Shown here: positions 1 through 9,549 of the stretch, in pieces | How the letters are laid out: each line of letters starts with the position of its first letter | Numbering within the stretch: the stretch's first letter is position 1 | Assembly: GCA_005503065.1 (NCBI GenBank) | Contig: SCOE01000031.1 | Location: forward strand, 1 to 64,000 | From: Comamonadaceae bacterium ALPHA2B | Lineage (GTDB): Bacteria; Pseudomonadota; Gammaproteobacteria; Burkholderiales; Burkholderiaceae_C | Reading direction: 5' to 3' | DNA: 64,000 nt | Position numbers and translations under genes: made by a program | The notes under the pieces: model-generated | Databases searched by the model: none | Seen by the model: only the letters and a program-made list of their open reading frames with translations | What the model was told of the DNA's origin: nothing

Positions 1-1
1 G

Positions 2-2422
2 TCCGATGGTCTTGAACGCGGTGTTCTCGAAGGAGGTGGCGAGCCCCTTGACTTCGGGTCCTGCACAGTTTTGCAGCTTGATGGCCGCGGCGTTCTCGAT
101 GGCGAGACCGACGAAGTTGTTGACCGCCAGGGCCAGCGCGGTATCGATGCTCAAGCCCACGAACGTCGAGCGCGCCATGCCCAGGTTGGCCTCGCTGTTG
201 TTGCCGATGTAGCCGCTGGAATTGGCGCCGAGCACCGTGGTGTTGGAGCCGATCGAGGTGGCGTCGATATTGCCCACCGACATGACCTCGATGTTGGTGC
301 CGGACATCAACTTGATCAGGTTGGCGCCCAGCCGCAGCGGGCCGGCCGGCACCGTGATGTTCTGCGAGTTGGCGCCGGTGACGACCCAGTCGACGTGCGC
401 CGCCTCGAAGCGCATGTTGGCGGCCTTGTAGCTCAGGTTGCCGGTCACGGCGACGGTCTGGTTGCCCACGACCGTGTGCTTCTCGCCGGCGCGGAAGGTG
501 GTGCTGCGCGCGCCGGTCACGTCCACGGTGCTGGTGCCCTTGACCTTGAGGGAATCGTCGGCATCAACGAATGACTCGCGGTTGCCCACCACCTGGTTGT
601 TCTGGTTGCCCTTGACCGTGTTCTTCTGGTCGACCACGACCATGTTGGTGTCGTTACGGGTGACCGTGCTCTTGCGGTCGCGGTCGACGTGGTTGGTCTG
701 GTCGCGCTTGACGGTGATGCTCTGGTCGCGGTCGACGGTGGTCGAATCGTCGCGTTCCACGCTGCGGCTCATGTCCAGCTCGGCGTGGATGTTGATCTTC
801 TCCGCCCCCTTCTTGTCCTCGAACATGATCTCGTTGCCGGTGGTGCTGTCGCCACCGGGCGTGGACCGTGTCTTGAAGCCGCTCTGCGTGGGCGACTTGT
901 ACGGGATGGGCTGGTCGTCGTTGTACATGCGCCCGATCACGATCGGCCGGTCCGGGTCGCCATTGAGGAAGTCGACGATCACCTCCTGGCCGATGCGCGG
1001 CATGAAGTAGCCGCCCCACCCCTTGCCGGCCCAGGGCTGCGACACGCGCACCCAGCAGGTGGATTTCTCGTTGCTCTCGTCGTAGCGATCCCAGTGGAAA
1101 TGGACCTTGATGCGGCCGAACTCGTCCACGTGCAATTCGTCGCCCTTCGGACCGACCACGATCGCCGACTGCGGCCCCGGCATGGGCTTGCGCGGCGTCA
1201 GGCGCGGTGGCCTGAAAGGCATCGCGACTGGGTGCAGCGTGAGCAGGAACGCGCAGGCGCCTCGACCTGCCCGAACGAGGTCCGGATGCGCCTCCACCAG
1301 CTCCTGCGCCATGTCCAGCGAGACGGCATTGACCGCGTCCTCGGCCAGCAGCCGCTGCAGCAGCGGCACCACCGGCGCGGCCGCTTCGGCGAGGCTCATG
1401 CCCTCGTATCCCGGGTGCGCCACCACCATCGTGCAGCCCGATACCATGTATTCGCCGTCGTGCACGCCGTCCGGGTCGCCCTCGAACTTGAAGGTTCGCC
1501 CAGCCGCCACGTCGGGCCACGAGGTGAAGGCCCAATGCCGGTCGCGCCGCGCCATCAGTTCGTCGCCCCGGACCTTGGCTGCCGCCTCGGCATCGTCGGG
1601 GGTGAAGTAGTCGCCGGGGAACTCGAACACTTCCAGGTCGGCCAGCTCGTGGTCGTCCGAGGCGTCGATGGTGGCGCCTACCTTCTTGCGGATGGCCTTG
1701 AAGTTGCTGTCCACCGCCGCGTGCTTGCCGGTGTCGAAACGGCGGGCGCTGACCCAGCGCGTGATCTCGGCCTGACGCGGCGCCTGGCTGGCCGACTGGC
1801 TGACGTAACGCAGCGTGCCCACGGCCGGCAGCGCCTCGTGCGCCACCGCGCTGTTGTCCGACAGGTGCATGGTGCCCGGCGCGTCGTGCGCATCGAACCA
1901 GTAGTAGATGCCTTCTTCCTCCAGCAGGCGCGACAGAAAGTCGTAGTCGCTCTCCTGGAACTGCACGCAATAGCGGTGCGGCTCGTGCCGCCCCGCGACC
2001 TGGTCGGTCTTGAGCTTCTTCAGGCGCTTGATCGGGCTGTCCTCGATCACCGCGTCCAGCACCTCGAGCACGGGCTTGTCCTGCAGGATGCGTGCGTTGG
2101 CACGCTTGCTCAGCAGCCAGAACCAGGAGCGCAGTTCGATGCGGTACTCGAAATATCGGCCCGCCTGCGCGAGGCGCGTGAAACGCACCGCATGGCCTTG
2201 GAAATGGCGCTGATGCTTGCCGCCGTCGGCGTCCTCGAAACCGATCACCACGTCGAAGGCATGGCCCAGGATGTCCTTGGCGTCGATGTTCCGGTTCTTC
2301 GACAGCACAGTCAGCTCGTAGGCCGCCGGGCGCGACAGACCCTCGTGCCCGGCCAGGCGCCAGAACATCAACTCGGAGACGGCGGGCGAATCGCTCTTGA
2401 TCTCGTATTCGGTGGCGGCCAT
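2..2422 (-). CDS. vgrG: VgrG/TssI spike protein of the T6SS, 3'-truncated by the window edge
   Basis: This is the trimeric needle-tip protein that caps the Hcp tube and carries effectors. The frame is open from an ATG at 2422 to the left edge (about 807 residues), so the C-terminus is missing. The N-terminal half is the gp27-like Rhs/VgrG core (e.g. YCVQFQESDYDFLSRLLEEE near residue 155). The gp5-like OB domain follows (VGPKGDELHVDEFGRIKVHFHW), then KSTCWVRVSQPWAGKGWGG, which is diagnostic of VgrG. A repetitive beta-helix (DRDQSITVKRDQTNHVDRD, VKGNQNNQVVGN) comes next. It is the last gene read in the T6SS operon, 29 bp downstream of clpV. Whether a C-terminal effector or DUF2345 extension exists cannot be seen. 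No ORF of its own is bounded by a stop, and the smaller overlapping frames here are shadows. Confidence 0.93.
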   Translation of the reverse strand, partial: MAATEYEIKSDSPAVSELMFWRLAGHEGLSRPAAYELTVLSKNRNIDAKDILGHAFDVVIGFEDADGGKHQRHFQGHAVRFTRLAQAGRYFEYRIELRSWFWLLSKRANARILQDKPVLEVLDAVIEDSPIKRLKKLKTDQVAGRHEPHRYCVQFQESDYDFLSRLLEEEGIYYWFDAHDAPGTMHLSDNSAVAHEALPAVGTLRYVSQSASQAPRQAEITRWVSARRFDTGKHAAVDSNFKAIRKKVGATIDASDDHELADLEVFEFPGDYFTPDDAEAAAKVRGDELMARRDRHWAFTSWPDVAAGRTFKFEGDPDGVHDGEYMVSGCTMVVAHPGYEGMSLAEAAAPVVPLLQRLLAEDAVNAVSLDMAQELVEAHPDLVRAGRGACAFLLTLHPVAMPFRPPRLTPRKPMPGPQSAIVVGPKGDELHVDEFGRIKVHFHWDRYDESNEKSTCWVRVSQPWAGKGWGGYFMPRIGQEVIVDFLNGDPDRPIVIGRMYNDDQPIPYKSPTQSGFKTRSTPGGDSTTGNEIMFEDKKGAEKINIHAELDMSRSVERDDSTTVDRDQSITVKRDQTNHVDRDRKSTVTRNDTNMVVVDQKNTVKGNQNNQVVGNRESFVDADDSLKVKGTSTVDVTGARSTTFRAGEKHTVVGNQTVAVTGNLSYKAANMRFEAAHVDWVVTGANSQNITVPAGPLRLGANLIKLMSGTNIEVMSVGNIDATSIGSNTTVLGANSSGYIGNNSEANLGMARSTFVGLSIDTALALAVNNFVGLAIENAAAIKLQNCAGPEVKGLATSFENTAFKTIG

Positions 2423-2451
2423 GGCTGGGTTGTCTCTGTGCGCCGATGCGC

Positions 2452-5226
2452 TCAATCGAAAGCGTAGGTGAAGTCGCTGTCCTTCACGTCCAGCGCCACC
2501 TTCTTGATCTCGCCACCCGACGCGAGGCGTTGCAGATATTCGACCGAGATGGTCGGCAGCACGGTGTTGGTGAGGATGGCGTCGATGACGCGGCCGCCCG
2601 ACTCCGGGTCCTGGCAGCGCGCCACGACCTGGTCGACCACCGCGTCGCTGTACTCGAAGGGCACGCCGTGGTTGGCCTCGACGCGCTTCTTGATGCGGCC
2701 CAGCTGCAGCCGCACGATCTTCTTCATCATGTCGGGCGACAGCGGGTAGTAGGGGATGGTGACGATGCGCCCCAGCAGCGCGGGCGGGAACACCTTCATC
2801 AGCGGCGCCTTCAGCGCATCGGCCAGGGCGTTCGGGTCGGGCAGCAGCTCGGGGTCGCGGCACATGCTCATCACGAGCTCGCTGCCGGCGTTGGTCGTGA
2901 GCAGGATGATGGTGTTCTTGAAGTCGATGAGGCGGCCCTCGCCGTCTTCCATCCAGCCCTTGTCGAAGACCTGGAAGAAGATCTCGTGAACGTCCGGGTG
3001 GGCCTTCTCCACCTCGTCGAGCAGCACCACGCTGTAGGGCCGGCGACGCACCGCCTCGGTCAGGATGCCGCCCTCGCCGTAGCCCACGTAGCCCGGCGGC
3101 GCGCCCTTGAGCGTGGAGACGGTGTGCGCCTCCTGGAACTCGCTCATGTTGATGGTGATGATGTTCTGCTCGCCGCCGTACAAGGCCTCGGCCAGCGCGA
3201 GCGCGGTCTCGGTCTTGCCGACGCCGGAGGTGCCGCAGAGCATGAAGACGCCGATCGGCTTTTGCGGGTTGTCCAGCCGCGCGCGGCTGGTCTGGATGCG
3301 CCGCGCGATCATCTCCAGCCCGTGCTTCTGGCCGATGACGCGCTGGTTCAGCGTGTCGGCCAGCTTGAGCACCGCCTCGACCTCGTTCTTCACCATGCGG
3401 CCGACGGGAATGCCGGTCCAGTCGGCGACGACCGAGGCCACGGCCTGCTCGTCGACCGAGGGCAGGATCAGCGGCGATTCGCCCTGCACCGCGTGGATCT
3501 TCGCCTGCAGCTCGTGCAGTTCGGCCAGGAGCGCGGCGCGGCCGTTGTTGACCAGATCGCCACCCCCCGTTCGGGCTGAGCTTGTCGAAGCCGGGGCCGG
3601 CACTTCGACAGGCTCAGTGCGAACGGTGGGGGCGGCATCCTCGCCCTTGGACTCTTGCGGCGCATCCACCGGCCGGTTGCCCGCGCGCAGCTGACTGCGC
3701 AACTCCAGCAGGCGATCGACCAGGCCCTTCTCCTCCTGCCAACGGGCATTCAATTTCTCCAGCTCGGCCTTCGATTCGGCCAGCATCGCGCTGACCTGCG
3801 CCGCGCGCTTGGTGACGTCGATGCCGATCGCCTCCTCGCGGCCGATGATCTCCTGCTCCACCGTCAGCGCCTCGATGCGGCGCATGCAGTCCTCCACCTC
3901 GGGCGGCGTCGCGTGCTGGCTCACGGCCACGCGGGCGCAGGCGGTGTCGAGCAGGCTCACGGCCTTGTCGGGCAGCTGGCGCGCGGGGATGTAGCGGTGG
4001 CTGAGCTTGACGGCCGCCTCGATGGCCTCGTCGAGCAGCTGCACGCGGTGGTGCTTCTCCAGCACGCTGGCCACGCCGCGCAGCATCAGGATCGCCTTCT
4101 GCTCGTCGGGCTCGGGCACCTGCACGACCTGGAAGCGCCGCGTCAGCGCCGGGTCCTTCTCGATGTACTTCTTGTACTCGGCCCAGGTGGTGGCGCCGAT
4201 GGTGCGCAGGTTGCCGCGCGCGAGCGCCGGCTTGAGCAGGTTGGCCGCGTCGCCGGTGCCGGCCGCGCCGCCCGCCCCCACCAGGGTGTGGATCTCGTCG
4301 ATGAAGAGGATGATGGGCGTGGGCGAGGACTGCACCTCGTCGATCACCTGCCGCAGCCGCTGCTCGAACTCGCCCTTCATGCTGGCGCCGGCCTGCAGCA
4401 GGCCGATGTCCAGCGTGAGCAGCTTCACGTCCTTGAGCTGCGGCGGCACATCGCCGCGCGCCAGGCGCTGCGCGAAGCCTTCGACCACCGCGGTCTTGCC
4501 CACGCCCGCCTCGCCGGTGAGCAGCGGGTTGTTCTGGCGGCGCCGCATGAGGATGTCGACGATCTGGCGGATCTCCTCGTCGCGGCCGGTGACCGGGTCC
4601 ATCTCGCCCTTCCTGGCTTTCTCGGTCAGGTCGATGGCGAACTTCTTCAGCGCGTCGCCCTTGCCCATGGCAGCTGGCGCCATGGCGCCCGTTTCGTCGC
4701 CCACATCGCCGCTGCCCATCCCGGTGCCATCCTGCGCACGCATCTTCGACTCGGCCGAGGCATCGCAGATCTTGGCGAAGTTGTCGCCCAGGTCCTCGAC
4801 CTTCACCTTCTCGAACTGCTTCGACAGTCCCAGCAGCGGGTTGCGCAGGCTGGGCGACTTGAGCATGCCGAACACGAGGTAGCCGGTGCGCACCTGCGCC
4901 TCGCCGAACTGCAGCGTGGCATAGGTCCAGGCGCGCTCGATGGCGTTCTCGATGTGGGGCGAGAAGTCGCTGATGGCCGTGGCGCCGCGTGGCAGGCGGT
5001 CCAGTGCAGCCGTCATGTCCTTGGCCAGCACCGAGATGTCGAGCCCGTAGTGCTGCACGATGCGGTGCAGGTCCGACTCCTGGTTCTGCAGCAGCTGCGC
5101 GAACCAGTGCTCGAGCTCGACGTACGGATTGCCGCGCATCTTGCAGAAGACGGTCGCGCCCTCGATGGCCTTGTAGGCCAGCGGGTTGAGCTTGCCGAAA
5201 AGGGCGGTGCGGCTGATCTCACTCAT
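2452..5226 (-). CDS. tssH (clpV): ClpV/TssH, AAA+ unfoldase that recycles the T6SS sheath
   Basis: ClpV is a hexameric cytoplasmic AAA+ ATPase that disassembles contracted TssBC sheaths. The 924-residue protein has a Clp-N double repeat (residues 1-160), AAA1 with Walker A GEAGVGKT and IILFIDEIHTLVGAG, a middle coiled coil, and AAA2 with GTSGVGKTETALALAE and VVLLDEVEKAHPDVHE. The start chosen is the ATG at 5226 (MSEISRTALFGKLN), the normal ClpV N-terminus. The open frame extends upstream but only into another gene. The sequence encoding residues ~531-556 of the middle region is an in-frame palindromic repeat, giving VRTEPVEVPAPASTSSART. This tract is foreign to the family and probably forms a surface loop. 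The protein is otherwise full length. Confidence 0.96.
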   Translation of the reverse strand: MSEISRTALFGKLNPLAYKAIEGATVFCKMRGNPYVELEHWFAQLLQNQESDLHRIVQHYGLDISVLAKDMTAALDRLPRGATAISDFSPHIENAIERAWTYATLQFGEAQVRTGYLVFGMLKSPSLRNPLLGLSKQFEKVKVEDLGDNFAKICDASAESKMRAQDGTGMGSGDVGDETGAMAPAAMGKGDALKKFAIDLTEKARKGEMDPVTGRDEEIRQIVDILMRRRQNNPLLTGEAGVGKTAVVEGFAQRLARGDVPPQLKDVKLLTLDIGLLQAGASMKGEFEQRLRQVIDEVQSSPTPIILFIDEIHTLVGAGGAAGTGDAANLLKPALARGNLRTIGATTWAEYKKYIEKDPALTRRFQVVQVPEPDEQKAILMLRGVASVLEKHHRVQLLDEAIEAAVKLSHRYIPARQLPDKAVSLLDTACARVAVSQHATPPEVEDCMRRIEALTVEQEIIGREEAIGIDVTKRAAQVSAMLAESKAELEKLNARWQEEKGLVDRLLELRSQLRAGNRPVDAPQESKGEDAAPTVRTEPVEVPAPASTSSARTGGGDLVNNGRAALLAELHELQAKIHAVQGESPLILPSVDEQAVASVVADWTGIPVGRMVKNEVEAVLKLADTLNQRVIGQKHGLEMIARRIQTSRARLDNPQKPIGVFMLCGTSGVGKTETALALAEALYGGEQNIITINMSEFQEAHTVSTLKGAPPGYVGYGEGGILTEAVRRRPYSVVLLDEVEKAHPDVHEIFFQVFDKGWMEDGEGRLIDFKNTIILLTTNAGSELVMSMCRDPELLPDPNALADALKAPLMKVFPPALLGRIVTIPYYPLSPDMMKKIVRLQLGRIKKRVEANHGVPFEYSDAVVDQVVARCQDPESGGRVIDAILTNTVLPTISVEYLQRLASGGEIKKVALDVKDSDFTYAFD
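3560..3632. repeat. REP-type palindrome inserted in frame in clpV
   Basis: Two inverted arms of about 25-28 bp face each other across a short loop: CGTTCGGGCTGAGCTTGTCG (3568-3587) and, reversed, CGTTCGCACTGAGCCTGTCG (3605-3624). The core 'CTGAGC-TGTCGAAG' is a repetitive extragenic palindrome widespread in proteobacteria. Here it is inside a coding sequence and remains translated without a stop or frameshift. Confidence 0.85.
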
Positions 5227-5267
5227 CGGAATCTCCAGTCGGAAGAACGAACGAAGGGCGCGGCATT

Positions 5268-6605
5268 TCAAGCCTGGCCGCTGGAAAGGGGACGCTGTGC
5301 CGCCGCGAGCCAGCCGCGGACCTCGCGCCCGGCCTCCTCGCGCGGCACCACGGCCTGCAGACGCGCCGGGGCGAAGCCGGCGGCCGCCAGCGCCGCGCGC
5401 ACGTGGCCGTCGGAATGGGTGTAGCGGCCGCTCAGCTCGAGGCGAAAGGGTGCCTCGTCCTGCTCGAGCGCCTCGACGGTGAAGACCAGCCAGCCGCCGG
5501 GGCGCAGCGCCTGCGCGGCGGCGCGCGCCGCGGCGTGCAGGTCGCCGAAATAGCACAGCGTGTCGGCCGACACCACCAGGTCGAAGGCCGCCGGCTGGGT
5601 GGCGAGGTAATGCACCAGCTCTGCCTGGTGCAGGCGGTCGTAGCCGCCGCGCCGCTTGGCCTGGCGCAGCATCCCGGCCGACAGGTCGCAGCCCGCCAGC
5701 AGCCGCGCCCAGGGCGCCAGCAGCGGCGCCATGAGGCCGGTGCCGCAACCCACGTCGGCCACGTCCAGCGCGCGGGCCGGCTCGCCGAGCGCGTCGTGCA
5801 CCGCGCGGGCCACCAGTGCCGGCGCCTGGTAGTTCAGGCGCTGCAGGCTGGCGTCGAAGCTTTCTGCGTACGCATCGAAGACGCGCGAGACGTACGCGTC
5901 GCTCGCACGCTCGGGCGCGCGTCCCTCGCAGGCGGCCAGCAGGTGCTGCGCCACCGGGTCTTCAGGCGATTCGGCCAGCCATTCGCGCAGCAGGCCGGCC
6001 GCACGTTCGCGCTCGCCGATCACCATGAGGGCGCGCAGGACCTGCGCGCGCCCGGAGGCTTCCTGCGGCAGCAGCGCGATGGCGCGGCTGTAGGCTTGCA
6101 CGGCCTCGGCCACCTCGCCCTGATCGGCCAGCAGGCGCGAGAGGATGTACCAGCCCGGCCCGTGCGCGGGCTGCAGCGCCAGCGCGCTGCGACAGGCCTG
6201 CACGGCCTCCTCGGGCCGGCCCAGCTTGCGCAGCAGCGCCGCCAGGTTCGCCCACCCGTTGGCGGCCTGGCCGGCGTTGGCCGCATGCGCGATCCCCTGG
6301 CGGTAGCTCGCCGCGGCCTCGTCGGCCTGGCCGGCCTCCACCAGCAGGTTGCCCAGGTTGTTCCAGGCCGCGCCATTGCGCGGCCGCAGCGACAGCGAAC
6401 GGCGCACCAGGCCGATGCCTTCGCCGGTGCGGCCCTGGCGGTGGCGCAGCACGCCATGGAAATGCAGCACGTCCGCGTCCCCCGGCTGCCGGCGCGACAG
6501 GGCGTCCAGCGCCGCATCGGCATCGTCCAGCTGACCGGCGCGCAGCCAGTCGATGGCCTGCGAGAGCGCGGCCGGGGCACGGGCCGTGGAGACCGGTGCG
6601 CTCAC
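5268..6605 (-). CDS. TPR-repeat SAM-dependent methyltransferase embedded in the T6SS operon
   Basis: This is a 445-residue fusion. Residues ~8-220 hold tandem TPR repeats (RNGAAWNNLGNLLVEAGQAD, GPGWYILSRLLADQGEVAEA). From about residue 245 there is a class I methyltransferase with motif I (VADVGCGTGLMAPLL, near residue 280), an acidic ribose-binding segment (LLAGCDLSAGMLRQA) and motif IV-like VVSADTLCYFGDL. The GTG start at 6605 overlaps the tssG stop as GTGA, and clpV starts 41 bp downstream, so it is co-translated within the operon. It is not a core T6SS gene. The substrate is unknown. TPRs could dock a secretion component or cargo, and a small-molecule substrate is equally possible. The domain assignment is firm; the T6SS role is inferred only from position. 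Confidence 0.85.
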   Translation of the reverse strand: MSAPVSTARAPAALSQAIDWLRAGQLDDADAALDALSRRQPGDADVLHFHGVLRHRQGRTGEGIGLVRRSLSLRPRNGAAWNNLGNLLVEAGQADEAAASYRQGIAHAANAGQAANGWANLAALLRKLGRPEEAVQACRSALALQPAHGPGWYILSRLLADQGEVAEAVQAYSRAIALLPQEASGRAQVLRALMVIGERERAAGLLREWLAESPEDPVAQHLLAACEGRAPERASDAYVSRVFDAYAESFDASLQRLNYQAPALVARAVHDALGEPARALDVADVGCGTGLMAPLLAPWARLLAGCDLSAGMLRQAKRRGGYDRLHQAELVHYLATQPAAFDLVVSADTLCYFGDLHAAARAAAQALRPGGWLVFTVEALEQDEAPFRLELSGRYTHSDGHVRAALAAAGFAPARLQAVVPREEAGREVRGWLAAAQRPLSSGQA

Positions 6606-7711
6606 GGCACGCCCCCTGCCGCCACACCGGCAATGCGCACGTCGGCCGCATGGCGCGCGCGCGGCCGTTCGCCGAGCCACGACACCCACCCCAGCCGCGG
6701 TCCGTTGCCGGCCCGCGTGCCGAGGCGGGTGGGTGGCACCTCCTCCTTGCGCAGCGCGAGCTGCGCGTCCCATTCCAGTTCGTCGCCGAGCAGTTGCTGC
6801 ACCCAGCGCGCGAGCACCGGCCGCGCCGAGCCGATGGGCAGGAAGCGCCGGTACTGCTCGAGCGACAAGGGCCCCAGGTGAAGCCGCACCTTGTGCTGGC
6901 GGTCCCAGACCTGGCGGCCCATGACCGCGCCCAGCCCCAGCGTGCGCGACGCCGCGTTGGGGTTGCTGGCCCCCAGGCGCGTGAGCTCGTCGCCGGGCAG
7001 GCGCATCCAGTGGCCGACCCAGCGCTCGAGGCGCGCCGGCACGCCGAAGTACGCCGACACCACCGACTCCACGCCCTCGACGTTGTGCACGCGGCGCGCG
7101 AGCCAGCCCGAGAAGTGCAGGCGTGCGTCGTCGTGCACCTCGTCGCGTTCCTGCCGCGCCGGGCCGCCGATGCCCGCGAAGGCGCCGACGTGGCGGCGGA
7201 ACGGATCTTCCTGCGGGCGGTCCAGCCCGGTCACCGGCCGCGCCTTGGCCCAGGCACGGTAGATCTGCAGCGCGAAGCGGTGCGAGAAGGTGTCGAGGAA
7301 GGCGAGCCAGGTCGGGTCGCCATGGTTGAGCGCCCGTTCGCGGATGAAGTCCGACAGATGCACGGGCAACGGCCCGTTGGGCCCGATGTAGCCGAAGAAG
7401 TGCTGGCGCAGCCGCGGCGGCGCATCGGGCGTGGCGGGCTCGAAGCGGCTGAAGGGCGCCGGCGCGAAGGACAGCGAGGGCTCCTGCCCCACGCGAACGG
7501 CCTCGGCAGAAGGCCGCAGGGCCTGGCCCCAGCGCGGGGCCCGCGGGTCCATGCATTCCAGCCGCCGCAGCGTGGCGAAGTAGTCGTAGGCCCAGGCGCG
7601 GTCGGCCCGCGCGGCCAGCCAGGCGCCGGGCGTGGTGGCCCGCGCGTCACTGCCGGCGGCCACGCTCACAGGATCGGCCGGGTCCCGCACTGCGGCCTCC
7701 ATCGCATCCAT
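6602..7711 (-). CDS. tssG: TssG baseplate protein
   Basis: TssG is a wedge component of the T6SS baseplate, acting with TssE, TssF and TssK. The sequence shows the family's early aromatic/basic block (RAWAYDYFATLRRLE), then QHFFGYIGPNGPLPVHL and LAFLDTFSHRFALQIYRAW, which are TssG hallmarks. The start is uncertain. ATG at 7711 follows an AAGGG sequence and gives 369 residues, overlapping tssF by 46 nt. An in-frame GTG at 7669 forms a GTGA overlap with the tssF stop, would give 355 residues (closer to the usual length) and matches the coupling style of this operon. Confidence 0.93.
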   Translation of the reverse strand: MDAMEAAVRDPADPVSVAAGSDARATTPGAWLAARADRAWAYDYFATLRRLECMDPRAPRWGQALRPSAEAVRVGQEPSLSFAPAPFSRFEPATPDAPPRLRQHFFGYIGPNGPLPVHLSDFIRERALNHGDPTWLAFLDTFSHRFALQIYRAWAKARPVTGLDRPQEDPFRRHVGAFAGIGGPARQERDEVHDDARLHFSGWLARRVHNVEGVESVVSAYFGVPARLERWVGHWMRLPGDELTRLGASNPNAASRTLGLGAVMGRQVWDRQHKVRLHLGPLSLEQYRRFLPIGSARPVLARWVQQLLGDELEWDAQLALRKEEVPPTRLGTRAGNGPRLGWVSWLGERPRARHAADVRIAGVAAGGVP

Positions 7712-9549
7712 TCGCCCTTGCCCGCGCCGCGCAGCACGGTCTCGACGAAGTGGTTCACCTCGACATGGCGCGTGAGCCAGCGCGACATGACGGCGCCGAA
7801 GAGAAAGGCACTGTGCCCATGGAAGGCCGGCGGATCGACCTCCAGCGTCACCTCCAGCCCGCGGCCGAAGGCGATGGGACCGGGCAGCGGCAGGCGTCGC
7901 ACCAGCGGCTTGCAGCGCACCGAGAGCAGGCCGCGCACCTGCCCCTGGCGCGCTTCGTCGGCATGCACGGCGTAGAGCATGAGCATCTCGCGCAGCGCCG
8001 CGGCACCTTCGGAGGGCGAGCTGTCGGCCAGCGACAGGTAGTTGAGCGCGAGGTGGTCGACGACCTTCCAGCCCAGCCCCTGCTGCACCACCGGCGACAC
8101 CGGCCGCGAGGGGCCGCGCACCATGCGCACGCTCTGCACCGGGAAGGCGTCGACGCAGTCGAAGTCGTTCTCGCGCCCGACCGGCAGCAGCAGCGCCAGG
8201 TCGCGGTTGGTCACCAGCCCGGTGACGGCGAGCTGGCGCAGGGCGCCCGAGAAGGGCGCCTGCTGCGGGTCGACCACCTGCAAGTAGAGCTCCGAGCCGA
8301 TGTGGCTGCTTCGATGCCCTTCGCCGCGCTGGCGCGCCGACATCACGCGCGGCTCGCGCGTGACCGTGTAGTAGGCGGGATGGGCCTCGCGGCTGCCGTG
8401 GAAGGCGGCGTAGAAGGGGCGGAACAGCTGCTCGCGCGCGCCCTCGCCGCCCGCGATGGCGGCTGCATGGCCGACCACCTCGGTGAGTGAATGCACCTCG
8501 AAGTCCTGCGGCCGGGTGCGGTCGGCCAGCAGGTGGAACTGGCTCACGCCCTCGGTCACGCTGACGCGGTCGAGCCGCTTGGGGAAGAGGTTGACGACCG
8601 GCACGCAGTGCAGCAGCACGTTGTCGGCGCTGACCAGCTTCTCGAGCACCGCATCGCCGCGGGAGAACAGCAGCACCAGCTCGACCTCGTCGCCGCCGCA
8701 GGCCGCCAGCGCGGCACGCAGCCCGTCGATGCGGGCGAATCGGAAGCGCTCGGGAAAGGCGAAGTACTCCTGCACCAGGCGAAAGCCCGAGAAGCCCGTG
8801 GCGGTGACCGGCAGCAGCGCCTCGTCGTCGCCGAAGCCGACCTCGGCGATCGCGCTGCCGGGCAGCGTCGTGACCGGCCCGGTGGCCGCGGCGCGGCGCA
8901 CCAGCACGCCGACGGGCTGCGCGAGCGCGCATTCGTGCAGTTGCCAGGCCACGTCGTCGGCACCGCCGAAGTACAGCATGAGCGTGTCCAGCGCGATCTG
9001 GTCGAAGCTCAGGCCCGCGGTGGCCTTCAGCCCGATGCGCAGGCCGCCGCGGATGTCGCGGGCACGCGGATGCTGCGCCAGCGGCAGGTCGGCCGCGTAG
9101 GTGAAGTACTGGGCGCGCGTGAGCTCGACCGGCCACACGCGCAGGTCATGCGCGGTGCGGAATTCGCAATGCGTGTTCTGGCCCACGGCCTGGCGCGCAC
9201 GCAGTGCGCTGCCGCGCGGCAGCGTCGGCCCCGTGGCCAGCACGGCGTCGCCCAGCTCGGGCCGGAAGGCGCACACGCCGCAGGCCGGCGTGGGCGCGAG
9301 GAAGTGCGGGTAGACGATGTCGAGCAGGTGGCCGGTGAAGCGCGGGTACTCGGCATCGACCTTGAGGTGCACCCGTGCCGACAGGAAGGCCGTCGCCTCG
9401 ATGAGCCGCTCCACGTAGGGGTCGGCGACCTCCTGCCCGTCCACGCCGAGCCGGGCGGCGATCTTGGGAAAGGCGCGTGCGAACTCGCCCGTGCTCTCGC
9501 GGAAGTAGCGCAGTTCCTGTTCGTAGAGCGTGAGCAGCCGCGGGTCCAT
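7666..9549 (-). CDS. tssF: TssF baseplate protein
   Basis: TssF is the major wedge protein of the T6SS baseplate (two copies per TssG). The 627-residue length is typical. The N-terminus (MDPRLLTLYEQELRYFRESTGEFA) is a signature, followed by FPKIAARLGVDGQEVADPYV and LLDIVYPHFLAPTPA. The C-terminus holds the usual FGAVMSRWLTRHVEVNHFVE segment. It overlaps tssG. Unlike most junctions here, it is separated from the upstream tssE by about 178 bp (9550-9727) in which I see no gene and only part of a dispersed repeat. Confidence 0.96.
   Translation of the reverse strand: MDPRLLTLYEQELRYFRESTGEFARAFPKIAARLGVDGQEVADPYVERLIEATAFLSARVHLKVDAEYPRFTGHLLDIVYPHFLAPTPACGVCAFRPELGDAVLATGPTLPRGSALRARQAVGQNTHCEFRTAHDLRVWPVELTRAQYFTYAADLPLAQHPRARDIRGGLRIGLKATAGLSFDQIALDTLMLYFGGADDVAWQLHECALAQPVGVLVRRAAATGPVTTLPGSAIAEVGFGDDEALLPVTATGFSGFRLVQEYFAFPERFRFARIDGLRAALAACGGDEVELVLLFSRGDAVLEKLVSADNVLLHCVPVVNLFPKRLDRVSVTEGVSQFHLLADRTRPQDFEVHSLTEVVGHAAAIAGGEGAREQLFRPFYAAFHGSREAHPAYYTVTREPRVMSARQRGEGHRSSHIGSELYLQVVDPQQAPFSGALRQLAVTGLVTNRDLALLLPVGRENDFDCVDAFPVQSVRMVRGPSRPVSPVVQQGLGWKVVDHLALNYLSLADSSPSEGAAALREMLMLYAVHADEARQGQVRGLLSVRCKPLVRRLPLPGPIAFGRGLEVTLEVDPPAFHGHSAFLFGAVMSRWLTRHVEVNHFVETVLRGAGKGEWMRWRPQCGTRPIL

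Noticed and set aside
654-1970. Minus-strand 438-codon frame inside vgrG
   Set aside because: It is out of frame with the recognisable VgrG sequence and is Arg/Gly/Ala-rich; the real VgrG frame has no stop before the window edge.
2446-5424. Long plus-strand frames opposite clpV (and similar ones opposite tssF, tssM, tssK)
   Set aside because: Low-complexity compositions without domains; each lies over a well-recognised minus-strand gene.
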